Part shown: piece after piece, positions 9,022 through 17,030 of the stretch
Layout: the number at the start of each line of letters is the position of its first letter
Position numbering within the stretch: the first letter of the stretch is position 1
Assembly: GCF_013255915.1 (NCBI RefSeq)
Contig: NZ_CP053896.1
Coordinates: 1,364,001 to 1,428,000, forward strand
Origin: Providencia rettgeri
GTDB taxonomy: Bacteria; Pseudomonadota; Gammaproteobacteria; Enterobacterales; Enterobacteriaceae
Length of the DNA stretch: 64,000 nucleotides
Direction: 5' to 3'
The notes under the pieces: model-generated
Databases searched by the model: none
Seen by the model: only the letters and a program-made list of their open reading frames with translations
Told to the model about the DNA's origin: nothing
Made by a program: the position numbers and the translations under genes

Positions 9022-9759
9022 ATGAAAATTTTATTTATTGGTGAATCATGGCATATCCATATGATCCACACTAAAGGTTATGACAGTTTTACTTCAAGTA
9101 AATATGAAGAAGGCGCAACGTTCTTATTAGAATGTTTAAGAAATAAAGGCGTTGAAATTGATTACATGCCTGCACATACCGTGCAAATGGCGTTCCCTAA
9201 AACTGTAGAAGAGTTAGAGAAGTATGATGTTGTAGTCATTAGTGATATTGGTGCCAATACTTTCTTATTACAAAATGACACTTTCTATAATATGAAAGTA
9301 TTACCTAACGCACTTGGGTTAATTAAACAATATGTTAGCCAAGGTGGTGGTCTATTAATGATTGGCGGTTACTTGTCATTTATGGGAATTGAAGCGAAAG
9401 CTAATTATAAAAATACATTATTAGCCGATGTATTACCGGTTGAAATGTTAGATGGTGACGACCGTGTTGAAACCCCTGAGGGAGTTTTTGCAACACCGGT
9501 CAATATAGGCCATGAATCAATTAAAAACCTTGGTAATTGGCCAATGTTTTTAGGCTATAACAAAGTTGTTGCCAAAGAAAATACACAAGTTGTTTTAAAT
9601 ATTGGTGAAGACCCATTGCTGGTATTTGGTGAATATGACAAAGGAAAAACAGGCTGTTTTATGAGTGACTGCTCGCCACACTGGGGAAGCCGTGAGTTTA
9701 TGGCTTGGGAACATTATTCAGATATGTGGATAAATATTCTTAAGCAAATCGCTCGTTAA
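9022..9759 (+). CDS. GATase1-like protein (class I glutamine amidotransferase fold), function unknown
   Basis: Protein of 245 residues beginning MKILFIGESWHIHMIHTKG and resembling the cytoplasmic GATase1-like family (PF07090, from memory). The fold is suggested by alternating beta strands and by the turn GGGLLMIGGYLSFMG (about residues 112-126), where a true amidotransferase has GxCxG. The cysteine nucleophile is absent there, so glutaminase activity is unlikely. It lies 26 bp after the DeoR-kinase gene with AGAGGAAAA before the ATG, so the two are probably co-transcribed. It may be a hydrolase, isomerase or binding protein acting on the cluster's substrate. Confidence 0.7.
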   Translation: MKILFIGESWHIHMIHTKGYDSFTSSKYEEGATFLLECLRNKGVEIDYMPAHTVQMAFPKTVEELEKYDVVVISDIGANTFLLQNDTFYNMKVLPNALGLIKQYVSQGGGLLMIGGYLSFMGIEAKANYKNTLLADVLPVEMLDGDDRVETPEGVFATPVNIGHESIKNLGNWPMFLGYNKVVAKENTQVVLNIGEDPLLVFGEYDKGKTGCFMSDCSPHWGSREFMAWEHYSDMWINILKQIAR

Positions 9760-9798
9760 TTAATTCTTTAAAAGTAAAAAATTAAAATAAAGAAAATA

Positions 9799-9820
9799 GG
9801 TGCTGAGTTAATTCAGCACC
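9799..9820 (+). other. Hairpin between the GATase-like and DMT genes
   Basis: GGTGCTGA (9799-9806) and TCAGCACC (9813-9820) form an 8-bp stem with a 6-nt loop, 39 bp after the GATase-like stop. The tail (TTGTAAGCC) is not T-rich, so this is more likely an attenuator, RNA-processing signal or operator than a full terminator. Confidence 0.5.
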
Positions 9821-9877
9821 TTGTAAGCCGATTACAAAAATAATGACTCATAGTCAAAAATCCAAAAGGAATATTTT

Positions 9878-10843
9878 ATGAGTGCTAAAAGTTATTCTAC
9901 CCCTTTTTTAATGATAGCGACGGTATTAGCCGGTATGTTATCGCCAATGCAATCTGCAGTGAATGGGCAACTGGGTGATGTATTAAAAGATGGAAATGCG
10001 AGTGCCGTTATTTCATTTGCCAGTGGTTTGGTGGTGATGTTTTTTATCATTATTGCGAAGAAACAAACTAGGCAACAATTTGCAGCAATTCCTAGCTTAA
10101 TTAAAAATAAAAAAATCCCATTATGGAACTGGTTTGCTGGCCTGTGCGGTGCGATGGTGGTGTTTTCTGAAGGTGCATCTGCGAGTGCATTAGGTATTGC
10201 AACCTTCCAAACTGCATTGATTTCTGCGTTGCTATTATCAGGCTTGCTGTGCGACCGCTTTGGTATTGGTATCGATGAGAAAAAACCGTTCACTATCTTC
10301 CGTGTATTAGGTGCTATTTTTGCGGTTGTCGCGACTTTGTTTGTAGTTTCACCACAATGGCATTCAAGTTCTGCCATTTATTTAGCTATTTTGCCTTTCT
10401 TAGCGGGTTTGTTAGCAGGGTGGCAACCTGCAGGTAACTCAAAAGTTGCAGAAGCAACAGGTTCAATGATGGTTTCTATTACGTGGAACTTTATTGTTGG
10501 TTTTACCGTATTGACGATAGCTCTCGTGATCCGTATGGCATTAGGTCATCTCACTTTAGACTTACCAGGTGTTTGGTGGATGTATCTAGGTGGCCCGTTA
10601 GGTTTGATGTCAATCGCGTTAATGGCAATTTTAGTCCGCGGTTTAGGCCTGTTAATGCTCGGTGTTGCTTCAACAGCAGGGCAGTTACTAGGTTCAGTAC
10701 TCATTGACCTATTGTTACCTTCTTTGGGCAATACCGTGTACTTAGTGACTATTATCGGAACAGTATTTGCATTAGTCGGCGCAATAATTACGACCATTCC
10801 TGAGTTTAGAGAAGCCAAAGCGACAAAAGCCGCAGGAGTATAA
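9878..10843 (+). CDS. DMT-superfamily transporter, YdcZ (DUF606) type
   Basis: Integral membrane protein of 321 residues with about ten hydrophobic segments in two similar halves; each half begins with a small-residue-rich helix (SPMQSAVNGQLGD and AGWQPAGNSKVAEATGS), as in tandem DUF606/YdcZ proteins. It is likely a permease for a small metabolite. Base composition is closer to the chromosomal average than the two genes before it. The stop is 2 bp from the start of the phosphotriesterase homologue, so the two are an operon pair, and the membrane protein is the obvious candidate to import or export that enzyme's substrate or product. Confidence 0.85.
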   Translation: MSAKSYSTPFLMIATVLAGMLSPMQSAVNGQLGDVLKDGNASAVISFASGLVVMFFIIIAKKQTRQQFAAIPSLIKNKKIPLWNWFAGLCGAMVVFSEGASASALGIATFQTALISALLLSGLLCDRFGIGIDEKKPFTIFRVLGAIFAVVATLFVVSPQWHSSSAIYLAILPFLAGLLAGWQPAGNSKVAEATGSMMVSITWNFIVGFTVLTIALVIRMALGHLTLDLPGVWWMYLGGPLGLMSIALMAILVRGLGLLMLGVASTAGQLLGSVLIDLLLPSLGNTVYLVTIIGTVFALVGAIITTIPEFREAKATKAAGV

Positions 10844-10845
10844 AA

Positions 10846-11877
10846 ATGAAAGGTTATATCCAAACGGTGACAGGACCTGTTAAAAAAGAAGATATGGGAC
10901 TGACATTACCACATGAACATCTGTTTAATGATTTATCAACAGTTGTCGATGAGCCATTTTATGACTTCTCACATGTGTTGGTTGATAAAAAAGTCAGTGC
11001 AGATATTCAATGGGGGCTGAAGCACGACCCATATTGCTGCTGTGACAATATGGATAAAAAGCCAATTGAAGATGTGATTTATGAAGTCAATAATTTTAAG
11101 GAACTCGGTGGCAAAACATTGGTAGATGCCACAGGTTCCAAAGCTATTGGCCGTGATGTACATCAACTGCGCGAAGTTGCCATTAAAACTGGTATTAATG
11201 TGGTTGCTTCTTCTGGTTTGTATATTGAAAAGTTTGAAGGTGACCGCTTAGTTAATGATATCGATGCTATGGCTAAAATGATTGATGATGAGATCAATGT
11301 AGGGATTGATGGAACGGATATTTGCGCAGGAATGATTGGTGAAATCGGGGTGTCGCCTTTTTTCACGGATGGTGAAAAGAATAGTCTAAGAGCGGCATCA
11401 GTAGCACAATTGGCGAATAACCATGTTTCAATGAATATTCATATGCCAGGCTGGCAACGTCGGGGAGATGAAGTTCTCGATATTTTAATCAAAGAGATGG
11501 GTGTTAATCCTGCTAAAATTTCATTGGCGCACTCAGACCCGTCAGGTAAAGACTTTGACTATCAACGCCGCATGCTTGATAGAGGCGTTTGGCTTGAGTT
11601 TGACATGATTGGGCTAGATATTTCATTTCCAAAAGAAGGTGTTGCACCTACGGTGACAGAAACCGCGGATGCGGTCTGTAAACTGATTGAAATGGGTTAT
11701 GGGCATCAAATTGTGTTAAGCCATGATGTTTTTCTCAAACAAATGTGGGCAAAAAATGGCGGTAATGGTTGGGGGTTTGTACCCAATGTTTTTCTTTCGT
11801 TATTGGCCAAAAAAGGGGTGGATAAATCGATGATTAACCGCCTTTGTATTGATAACCCTGCAAACTTATTAGCATAG
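10846..11877 (+). CDS. Phosphotriesterase-family metal hydrolase (amidohydrolase superfamily)
   Basis: Protein of 343 residues with the phosphotriesterase-family layout. Metal ligands are visible: HEH at residues 23-25, His199 (NIHM), His229 (LAHSD) and Asp294 (LSHD). The bridging position, a carboxylated lysine in true phosphotriesterases, is Glu166 (MIGEIGVS), as in the phosphotriesterase homology protein group. Characterised relatives include lactonases and carboxylesterases; real phosphotriesterase activity is unlikely. The Shine-Dalgarno (GGAG) lies in the end of the DMT gene. A strong terminator follows. Confidence 0.85.
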   Translation: MKGYIQTVTGPVKKEDMGLTLPHEHLFNDLSTVVDEPFYDFSHVLVDKKVSADIQWGLKHDPYCCCDNMDKKPIEDVIYEVNNFKELGGKTLVDATGSKAIGRDVHQLREVAIKTGINVVASSGLYIEKFEGDRLVNDIDAMAKMIDDEINVGIDGTDICAGMIGEIGVSPFFTDGEKNSLRAASVAQLANNHVSMNIHMPGWQRRGDEVLDILIKEMGVNPAKISLAHSDPSGKDFDYQRRMLDRGVWLEFDMIGLDISFPKEGVAPTVTETADAVCKLIEMGYGHQIVLSHDVFLKQMWAKNGGNGWGFVPNVFLSLLAKKGVDKSMINRLCIDNPANLLA

Positions 11878-11919
11878 AATACCCTTTGTTATTTTTAGAA
11901 TTTTTTGGATAGAAAATTA

Positions 11920-11950
11920 GTAGCAATCACTTGTGGTTGCTACTTTTTTA
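11920..11950 (+). terminator. Intrinsic terminator after the phosphotriesterase homologue
   Basis: GTAGCAATCAC (11920-11930) pairs with GTGGTTGCTAC (11933-11943) with one G-U wobble, opening at the tip, and a run of T follows from 11944. It lies 43 bp past the stop and ends the accessory cluster. Confidence 0.88.
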
Positions 11951-12170
11951 TGGCGCCTTTAAAACAGTTTGGTGACTTAGAGAAAAGTATCTAATACTAT
12001 AAATCAGTCAATTGATTGATTTTTCAATGGGTTTGTATTGATGATAGATAATCAATTTTATCAATAAAGTTCATCTTAAATTAACATTTTCGGTAAATAC
12101 CAATAACAATAGGTATCTAAATAAGATACAATTCTGCACTATAAATTCGTACTCAGATGACGGAAAAACG

Positions 12171-12617
12171 TTGCACCTGCGCACTTCAATCAGACAATTT
12201 GCTGCCTACCTTGCATTATTGGCTGTGGCTATGCTGTTTATTGCTCCATTGTTCTCTAAATCGATGAGGCTGATGGAACACTGCGTGAGCCCTAGCTCTA
12301 ATAGTGCAGTTGAGCATTTATCAATGGCAGACCAATCGATGCATTCGCATCATAGTATGCCAATGCCTGAAAATTGTGACGTTTCTACACCAATGAATCA
12401 TATGTTAATGACGGGGATGGGGCAGTCTCCGATGGAAGACATTGCATGTGGTTACTGTCAGTTATTGGTCCACTTTCCATTTCTTATCTTATTTATTGCT
12501 GCGGTTATTCGACAACTCGCCACGCTGACTCTATTTGTTCCTTTTGAGCGCTACGTTCACATTTGGTTATTTAGACCATGGTCATTACATCTCGCTAGAG
12601 CCCCGCCTATTTACTGA
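12171..12617 (+). CDS. DUF2946-type small membrane protein, copper-linked
   Basis: Protein of 148 residues with an N-terminal hydrophobic segment (residues 10-28), a His/Met-rich middle (HSHHSMPMP and MNHMLMTGMG), a CGYC motif and a second hydrophobic segment. This is the pattern of DUF2946 proteins commonly found beside TonB-dependent copper receptors, and the next gene is one. The His/Met and CxxC residues suggest copper binding in the periplasm. The start appears to be TTG at 12171 with a weak GGA upstream; no in-frame ATG fits the signal segment, so the start is uncertain. Confidence 0.75.
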   Translation: MHLRTSIRQFAAYLALLAVAMLFIAPLFSKSMRLMEHCVSPSSNSAVEHLSMADQSMHSHHSMPMPENCDVSTPMNHMLMTGMGQSPMEDIACGYCQLLVHFPFLILFIAAVIRQLATLTLFVPFERYVHIWLFRPWSLHLARAPPIY

Positions 12618-12716
12618 TGTCTTAGCATGATAAATCTTACAAATTAATTTAATTGCTATTTTTGCCTTTATTGTGCAAAGCGTTTTCGTTCATCTTGAAT
12701 TTCTTTGATTTTTAAG

Positions 12717-12776
12717 AGGTTCACCCACGGGTGCTGAAAATGCATTTGCAAGCTAAGAGGCGAAAGCAGCGTACCT
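12717..12776 (+). promoter_or_regulatory. Possible structured leader of the copper receptor gene
   Basis: A 60-nt stretch just before the receptor gene can be drawn as a closed structure: AGGT (12717) pairs with ACCT (12773), a short CACC/GGTG hairpin sits inside, and GCTG (12733) pairs with CAGC (12767) around TGC-ATTT-GCA and a GC-GAAA-GC tetraloop. It fits no riboswitch class I recognise. It may simply be chance pairing. Confidence 0.25.
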
Positions 12777-12799
12777 ATATTCTAAGAAACAGGTAAAAA

Positions 12800-14833
12800 A
12801 TGAACACATACGTTTTTAAAGTGGCTCCTATTGCAACGCTGGTTATTAGTGCGATTTTTACAGCACCTACAGTCGCTAAAACTGAAATTAACCAAAGCCC
12901 AATCTCAAATAGCTCAGTGATGATTGTTACTGCGCCAGTCGATTCACCATTGACTATTACGACATCCCCTAAAACACCAAGGCAGCCCGTCCCTGCGAGT
13001 GATGGTTCTGATTACCTTAAAACGATCCCAGGCTTTTCACAGATACGTAACGGTGGAACTAACGGAGATCCGGTTTTTCGTGGCATGTTTGGGTCTCGTT
13101 TGCGTATTTTAACCAATGATAGTGAAATGTTGGGTGCATGCCCTTCTCGTATGGATGCACCGACTTCTTATATTTCACCAGAAAACTTTGATGTATTAAA
13201 TATGATTAAAGGGCCACAAACTGTTTTATGGGGGCCTGGGAATTCAGCAGGAACAATCCGGTTTGAGCGCGAAAAACCGCTATTTACTGATGCAGGTATT
13301 AAAGGCAATGCAAGTGCCTTAACGGCATCTAATGAGCGTTGGGATGGTAATGCTGATATTAGCTTAGGTAATGAAACGGGTTATGTTCGTGTTATTGGTA
13401 ATAAATCACGTTCAAATGATTATAAAGATGGCAATGGTGATAAGGTTCCCTCTAAATGGGATAAGTGGAACGCTGATATTGCTATCGGCTGGACGCCAGA
13501 TGAATATACATTATTAGAATTAACCGCTGGTAAAGGCGACGGCGAAGCTCGTTATGCAGGGAGGGGAATGGATGGCTCTCAGTTTAAACGTGAAAGCTTA
13601 GGCTTACGCTTTGAAAAGAGTAATATCGGTGATGTTTTAGATAAAGTTGAAGCAAATGTTTACTACAATTACGCCGATCATATTATGGATAATTACTCGC
13701 TTCGTACTCCATCAGGCGGTGGAATGGGGGGCGGGCATATGGGGCATAGAGGCCACGGTATGATGAATATGCCAATGAAAATGCGAGTTGACCGTGAAAC
13801 CATGGGCGGCCGTACCATGGGAACATGGTTATGGAAAGACTATGAACTGCGTGCAGGAGCTGACATGCAGACCAATGAACATCGTAAAAACAATAATAAT
13901 AGCTGGAAAAAAGATGCACAATTCCAAGATTATGGTGTTTTTAGTGAGCTAACTTGGCATGCGACTGAGCAAGGTAAAGTTGTTAGCGGGGCTCGTTTAG
14001 ATCGTGTGATAGTTGAAAATAGTACAGGCGTAGGCTCTTCAGGGCGTAATACGGTGATGCCAGCGGGCTTTGCGCGTTATGAGCATTCTTTATCTGGTAC
14101 ACCTGTTATGGTATATGCTGGTGTCGGCTATACAGAACGTTTTCCTGATTATTGGGAGTTGTTTTCGCCTAAACTCGGACCAGATGGTAGCAATAATGTG
14201 TTTGATAAGCTAAAAACAGAAAAAACGACTCAGTTAGATATTGGTGCTAAATATAGCCATGAAGACACCAATGCATGGGTTTCTGCGTATGTGGGACGTG
14301 TTGATGATTTTATTCTCTTCCGTTATAGCGCGACAAACCCGCGAATGAGCCAAGTTGAAAATGTTGACGCATTAATTATGGGCGGAGAGCTCGGTATAGC
14401 ACAGAAACTCAGTGATGAATGGAAAGCCGATGCAAGTCTTGCTTACTCTTGGGGAGAAAATCGTACAGATGGCAAAGCGTTACCGCAAATGCCACCATTG
14501 GAAAGCCGATTTGGCTTATCGTGGGAAAAAGGTGATTGGACTACGACAGGTTTAGTACGCGTTGTTAGCCGTCAAAATCGTGTTGCGATTAATGATGGTA
14601 ATGTGGTGGGGAAAGATTTTAGCAAGAGTGCAGGTTTCACAATATTTTCATTAAATACAGCGTATAAAATTAATGAAAATATGAAATTAAGCGCAGGCGT
14701 TGATAACCTTTTTGATAAAACCTATAGCGAGCACCTTAATTTAGCTGGAAATAGCGGTTTTGGTTATTCATCCAATGTACCAGTGAATGAACCAGGGAGA
14801 AATTTCTGGGCAAAAATTAATGTGAGTTTTTAA
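12800..14833 (+). CDS. TonB-dependent copper receptor, OprC/NosA type
   Basis: Outer-membrane receptor of 677 residues. A signal peptide ends near residue 26. The plug domain is visible (DYLKTIPGFSQIRNGGTNG, then VFRGMFGSRLRILTND and MIKGPQTVLWGPGNSAG), followed by a 22-strand-type barrel ending in a C-terminal phenylalanine (KINVSF). A loop near residues 305-335 is very rich in Gly, His and Met (GGHMGHRGHGMMNMPMKM), fitting copper binding. The plug and its GACPSRMD segment match OprC-like copper receptors. With the DUF2946 gene upstream it forms a copper-uptake pair. Copper-repressed expression is expected from the family, but I see no recognisable operator. Confidence 0.88.
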   Translation: MNTYVFKVAPIATLVISAIFTAPTVAKTEINQSPISNSSVMIVTAPVDSPLTITTSPKTPRQPVPASDGSDYLKTIPGFSQIRNGGTNGDPVFRGMFGSRLRILTNDSEMLGACPSRMDAPTSYISPENFDVLNMIKGPQTVLWGPGNSAGTIRFEREKPLFTDAGIKGNASALTASNERWDGNADISLGNETGYVRVIGNKSRSNDYKDGNGDKVPSKWDKWNADIAIGWTPDEYTLLELTAGKGDGEARYAGRGMDGSQFKRESLGLRFEKSNIGDVLDKVEANVYYNYADHIMDNYSLRTPSGGGMGGGHMGHRGHGMMNMPMKMRVDRETMGGRTMGTWLWKDYELRAGADMQTNEHRKNNNNSWKKDAQFQDYGVFSELTWHATEQGKVVSGARLDRVIVENSTGVGSSGRNTVMPAGFARYEHSLSGTPVMVYAGVGYTERFPDYWELFSPKLGPDGSNNVFDKLKTEKTTQLDIGAKYSHEDTNAWVSAYVGRVDDFILFRYSATNPRMSQVENVDALIMGGELGIAQKLSDEWKADASLAYSWGENRTDGKALPQMPPLESRFGLSWEKGDWTTTGLVRVVSRQNRVAINDGNVVGKDFSKSAGFTIFSLNTAYKINENMKLSAGVDNLFDKTYSEHLNLAGNSGFGYSSNVPVNEPGRNFWAKINVSF

Positions 14834-14841
14834 TTGTTAGG

Positions 14842-14879
14842 CTAGCATCCCATACAGTATTCGTATGGGGTGCTGCTAG
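14842..14879. terminator. Bidirectional hairpin between the copper receptor and the AraC gene
   Basis: CATCCCATAC (14846-14855) pairs with GTATGGGGTG (14863-14872) with one wobble, and CTAG flanks extend the stem. It sits between convergent stops at 14833 and 14883, so it may serve both. The T-tails are short. Confidence 0.65.
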
Positions 14880-14882
14880 TCG

Positions 14883-15767
14883 TTAAATAATAACAGGAAT
14901 ATAGTAATTTAGCTCTTGGATGAAATTGCGTGAATCATTAATGAATGCTTCATAAGTGGGTTTGGATTTTAGGACATATTGCTCTATATCAGGCCCTTTA
15001 CCACGGACGATATCCATTTCAGCAAGTACCTTCCCATAAGCAGTATAAATAATATCATTGTAATCTATACCATGAAGGCTACTGGTGATCTTGATTTCTA
15101 AATAATTTCCTGCGGGTAACTGTAAGTTGGTTGTTTGCGGAAGTGCAATATCAACATCTTGTTCATCTAGAGCCGTGGTATATAGGAAATGGCCTTCTGC
15201 ATTAGTACTTTGATCAACACCGTGAATGGCGTATAAATGCTGTGTGACATAATGGTTTTTATTGAAGAAATCCATCCAATAGTGTCGGCGTAGCTCATCC
15301 GTTTTTAGGTTCCACTCATTAATATCTTTAGTGTAACGATGTTTAGTTCCGAGTAAATTGATGGCTGGCAATTGAGTCAATTTAACTTGAACACTGAGCT
15401 CTTTATTCTCTCGTAGAGGTAAGCAAAACCCTTCAATTTTCCAACCCTGTCGTTTTCTGTATTCAGAAGGGGTCAGATTAAATTGTTTTTTAAACGCACG
15501 GCAAAAAGTTTGTTGTGAGTCAAAACGGTACCTCAGAGAAATATCCATTATGCTGTCATTTGTTAGCCGTAGTGCGACAGCAGAACAAGAAAGGCGCCTT
15601 GCTCGGATATAGGAACCAAGTGCGAGCCCTGTTTGGTTCTTAAACAGGCGCTGAAAGTGCCATTTGGTGTATCCTGATTTATCGGCAACAGTATCTAGGG
15701 ATAGGCGAGATTCTAAATTTTGTTCTATCCAGAGAATGATTTCCCTGATAACACTTTCTTGTAGCAT
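14883..15767 (-). CDS. AraC/Rob-like transcriptional regulator with GyrI-like effector domain
   Basis: Protein of 294 residues. The N-terminal 105 residues are a double HTH of the AraC/XylS family (SLDTVADKSGYTKWHFQRLF and IMDISLRYRFDSQQTFCRAFKKQF then LTPSEYRK), like SoxS, MarA and Rob. The C-terminal 170 residues resemble a GyrI-like ligand-binding domain, ending in a typical YIPVI. Domain order and length match E. coli Rob, but the genomic context does not, so it is better called Rob-like. It is divergent from a long spacer and convergent with the copper receptor gene. Target genes and ligand are unknown. Confidence 0.88.
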   Translation of the reverse strand: MLQESVIREIILWIEQNLESRLSLDTVADKSGYTKWHFQRLFKNQTGLALGSYIRARRLSCSAVALRLTNDSIMDISLRYRFDSQQTFCRAFKKQFNLTPSEYRKRQGWKIEGFCLPLRENKELSVQVKLTQLPAINLLGTKHRYTKDINEWNLKTDELRRHYWMDFFNKNHYVTQHLYAIHGVDQSTNAEGHFLYTTALDEQDVDIALPQTTNLQLPAGNYLEIKITSSLHGIDYNDIIYTAYGKVLAEMDIVRGKGPDIEQYVLKSKPTYEAFINDSRNFIQELNYYIPVII

Positions 15768-16665
15768 GATTATCCTTTCAGGTCTCTTTTACTTACCAAC
15801 AAAATAGCAAGCCATATAATATAGCAATGTTATGAATTGTATGTACTCATAGGTGCTCGTAATAGGATACCATGCTAACTGACAATTTTATTAAAAAGAT
15901 GTGAAGTTAAGTAAGTATTGGGCGGTGGAAACATAGCTAGATTGCTTGGGTACACCTATTTAGCGTTTACATAATTTGTCTAATTTTTACGTATTGTGGT
16001 ATAGACTGAAGGTAACGAACATGGCATAAATGCAGTGGAGTGAATTTTTTTACCGAAAATAGCCAGGTGTGATAATTAATTTTAGATATTCAGAATAAGA
16101 GCAGGTTAATGTAAGGCACTAATATGAAAAGGTGATTTAGCTTTATAGACTAATATGAAAATTTTTATATTTAATACCTAAATTTAATGTTGTTATTCGA
16201 CTAATAAATAAAAAAAAGCGCCTTTTTTTATGATTGAAAAAAAATTTCTTTATTATAATTATGTTCTGGAAACTTATTGATACGCATGAATACAAATTGT
16301 CACGAATTTCTTAAGGTTATAACATTAAATCAGTCAAGATAATTTTATTAAATTGAAAATGTAAGTTAGAATTTTGGTTAAATTGAAAATGTAATTTTGA
16401 AGTCGTTGGCTTATTACAGTGTAGTTTTCTATACCTATTAGGTTATAAAAATAACGTGATCAGAATCACAGTTAAAAAGAAAGCGATATAGCCATACATA
16501 TCAGTATTTTATATGGTTGTTGATTTTTTAATTCATTAATGGATTGTCTTTAAATGACTTGTTTAGTTAGAGTTTTATTATTATAAGTCAATTTATAAAT
16601 TTATGGTTGGTGATAGTTTACGCACCGGTTAATAATATTCATTTTAATATTTAATAGAGGTTATT
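15768..16665. other. Long AT-rich intergenic region without a gene
   Basis: About 900 bp between the divergent AraC-like and XRE genes. No convincing gene was found; the longest frames are short, lack ribosome sites and have no recognisable product. It holds a direct repeat (listed separately). The length suggests complex upstream control of the XRE gene or a decayed gene. Confidence 0.6.
16348..16394 (+). repeat. 17-bp direct repeat, 30-bp period
   Basis: TTAAATTGAAAATGTAA occurs at 16348-16364 and again at 16378-16394, exactly 30 bp apart (about three helical turns). The two copies are identical. They lie 270-320 bp upstream of the XRE gene and could be binding sites on the same DNA face. 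Confidence 0.75.
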
Positions 16666-16920
16666 ATGGGGAAGGAAAACATTGCTAAAATGCTAGGGAT
16701 AAAAATCCGAAAACAACGAGAAAACCATAAGATATCGATAGAACGAATGGCGAGTTTAATTGGTGTAACAGAAGAAGAAATGAGTCGATTTGAGACTGGA
16801 GAAAGTTGTATTGATGTCGATTCACTATTTCAATTTGCTTATCTTTTTAATGTTGATCCCGCTTCTTTTTTATATGGCGTTGTCAATGTGAATAGTGGCA
16901 CATGTAGTTCAATACACTGA
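16666..16920 (+). CDS. Small XRE-family HTH regulator
   Basis: Protein of 84 residues that is almost entirely a Cro/C1-type helix-turn-helix (IGIKIRKQREN-like start; MASLIGVTEEEMSRFETGES, then LFQFAYLFNVDPASFLYGV). Size and layout resemble the MrpJ-type regulators of Proteeae, which are usually linked to fimbrial operons, but no fimbrial genes lie nearby. AGAGG is placed well before the ATG. The gene stands alone after a long spacer. Targets are unknown. Confidence 0.85.
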   Translation: MGKENIAKMLGIKIRKQRENHKISIERMASLIGVTEEEMSRFETGESCIDVDSLFQFAYLFNVDPASFLYGVVNVNSGTCSSIH

Positions 16921-17030
16921 TTATAAGTAATTTTAGAATGTAACATTAAGCGGTATAGTATTGTTATATCATTCGTGATTATAATAATATTAACTGTTAC
17001 TATCAGAATTATCTTTATATTTTGTAATAA

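Noticed and set aside
9799-9820. Strong terminator between the GATase-like and DMT genes
   Set aside because: The stem is good but the tail lacks a T-run, so it is listed only as a hairpin.
16209-16230. A/T hairpin near 16209 as a terminator
   Set aside because: Only a weak A-run/T-run pairing with a tiny GC core, far from any gene end.
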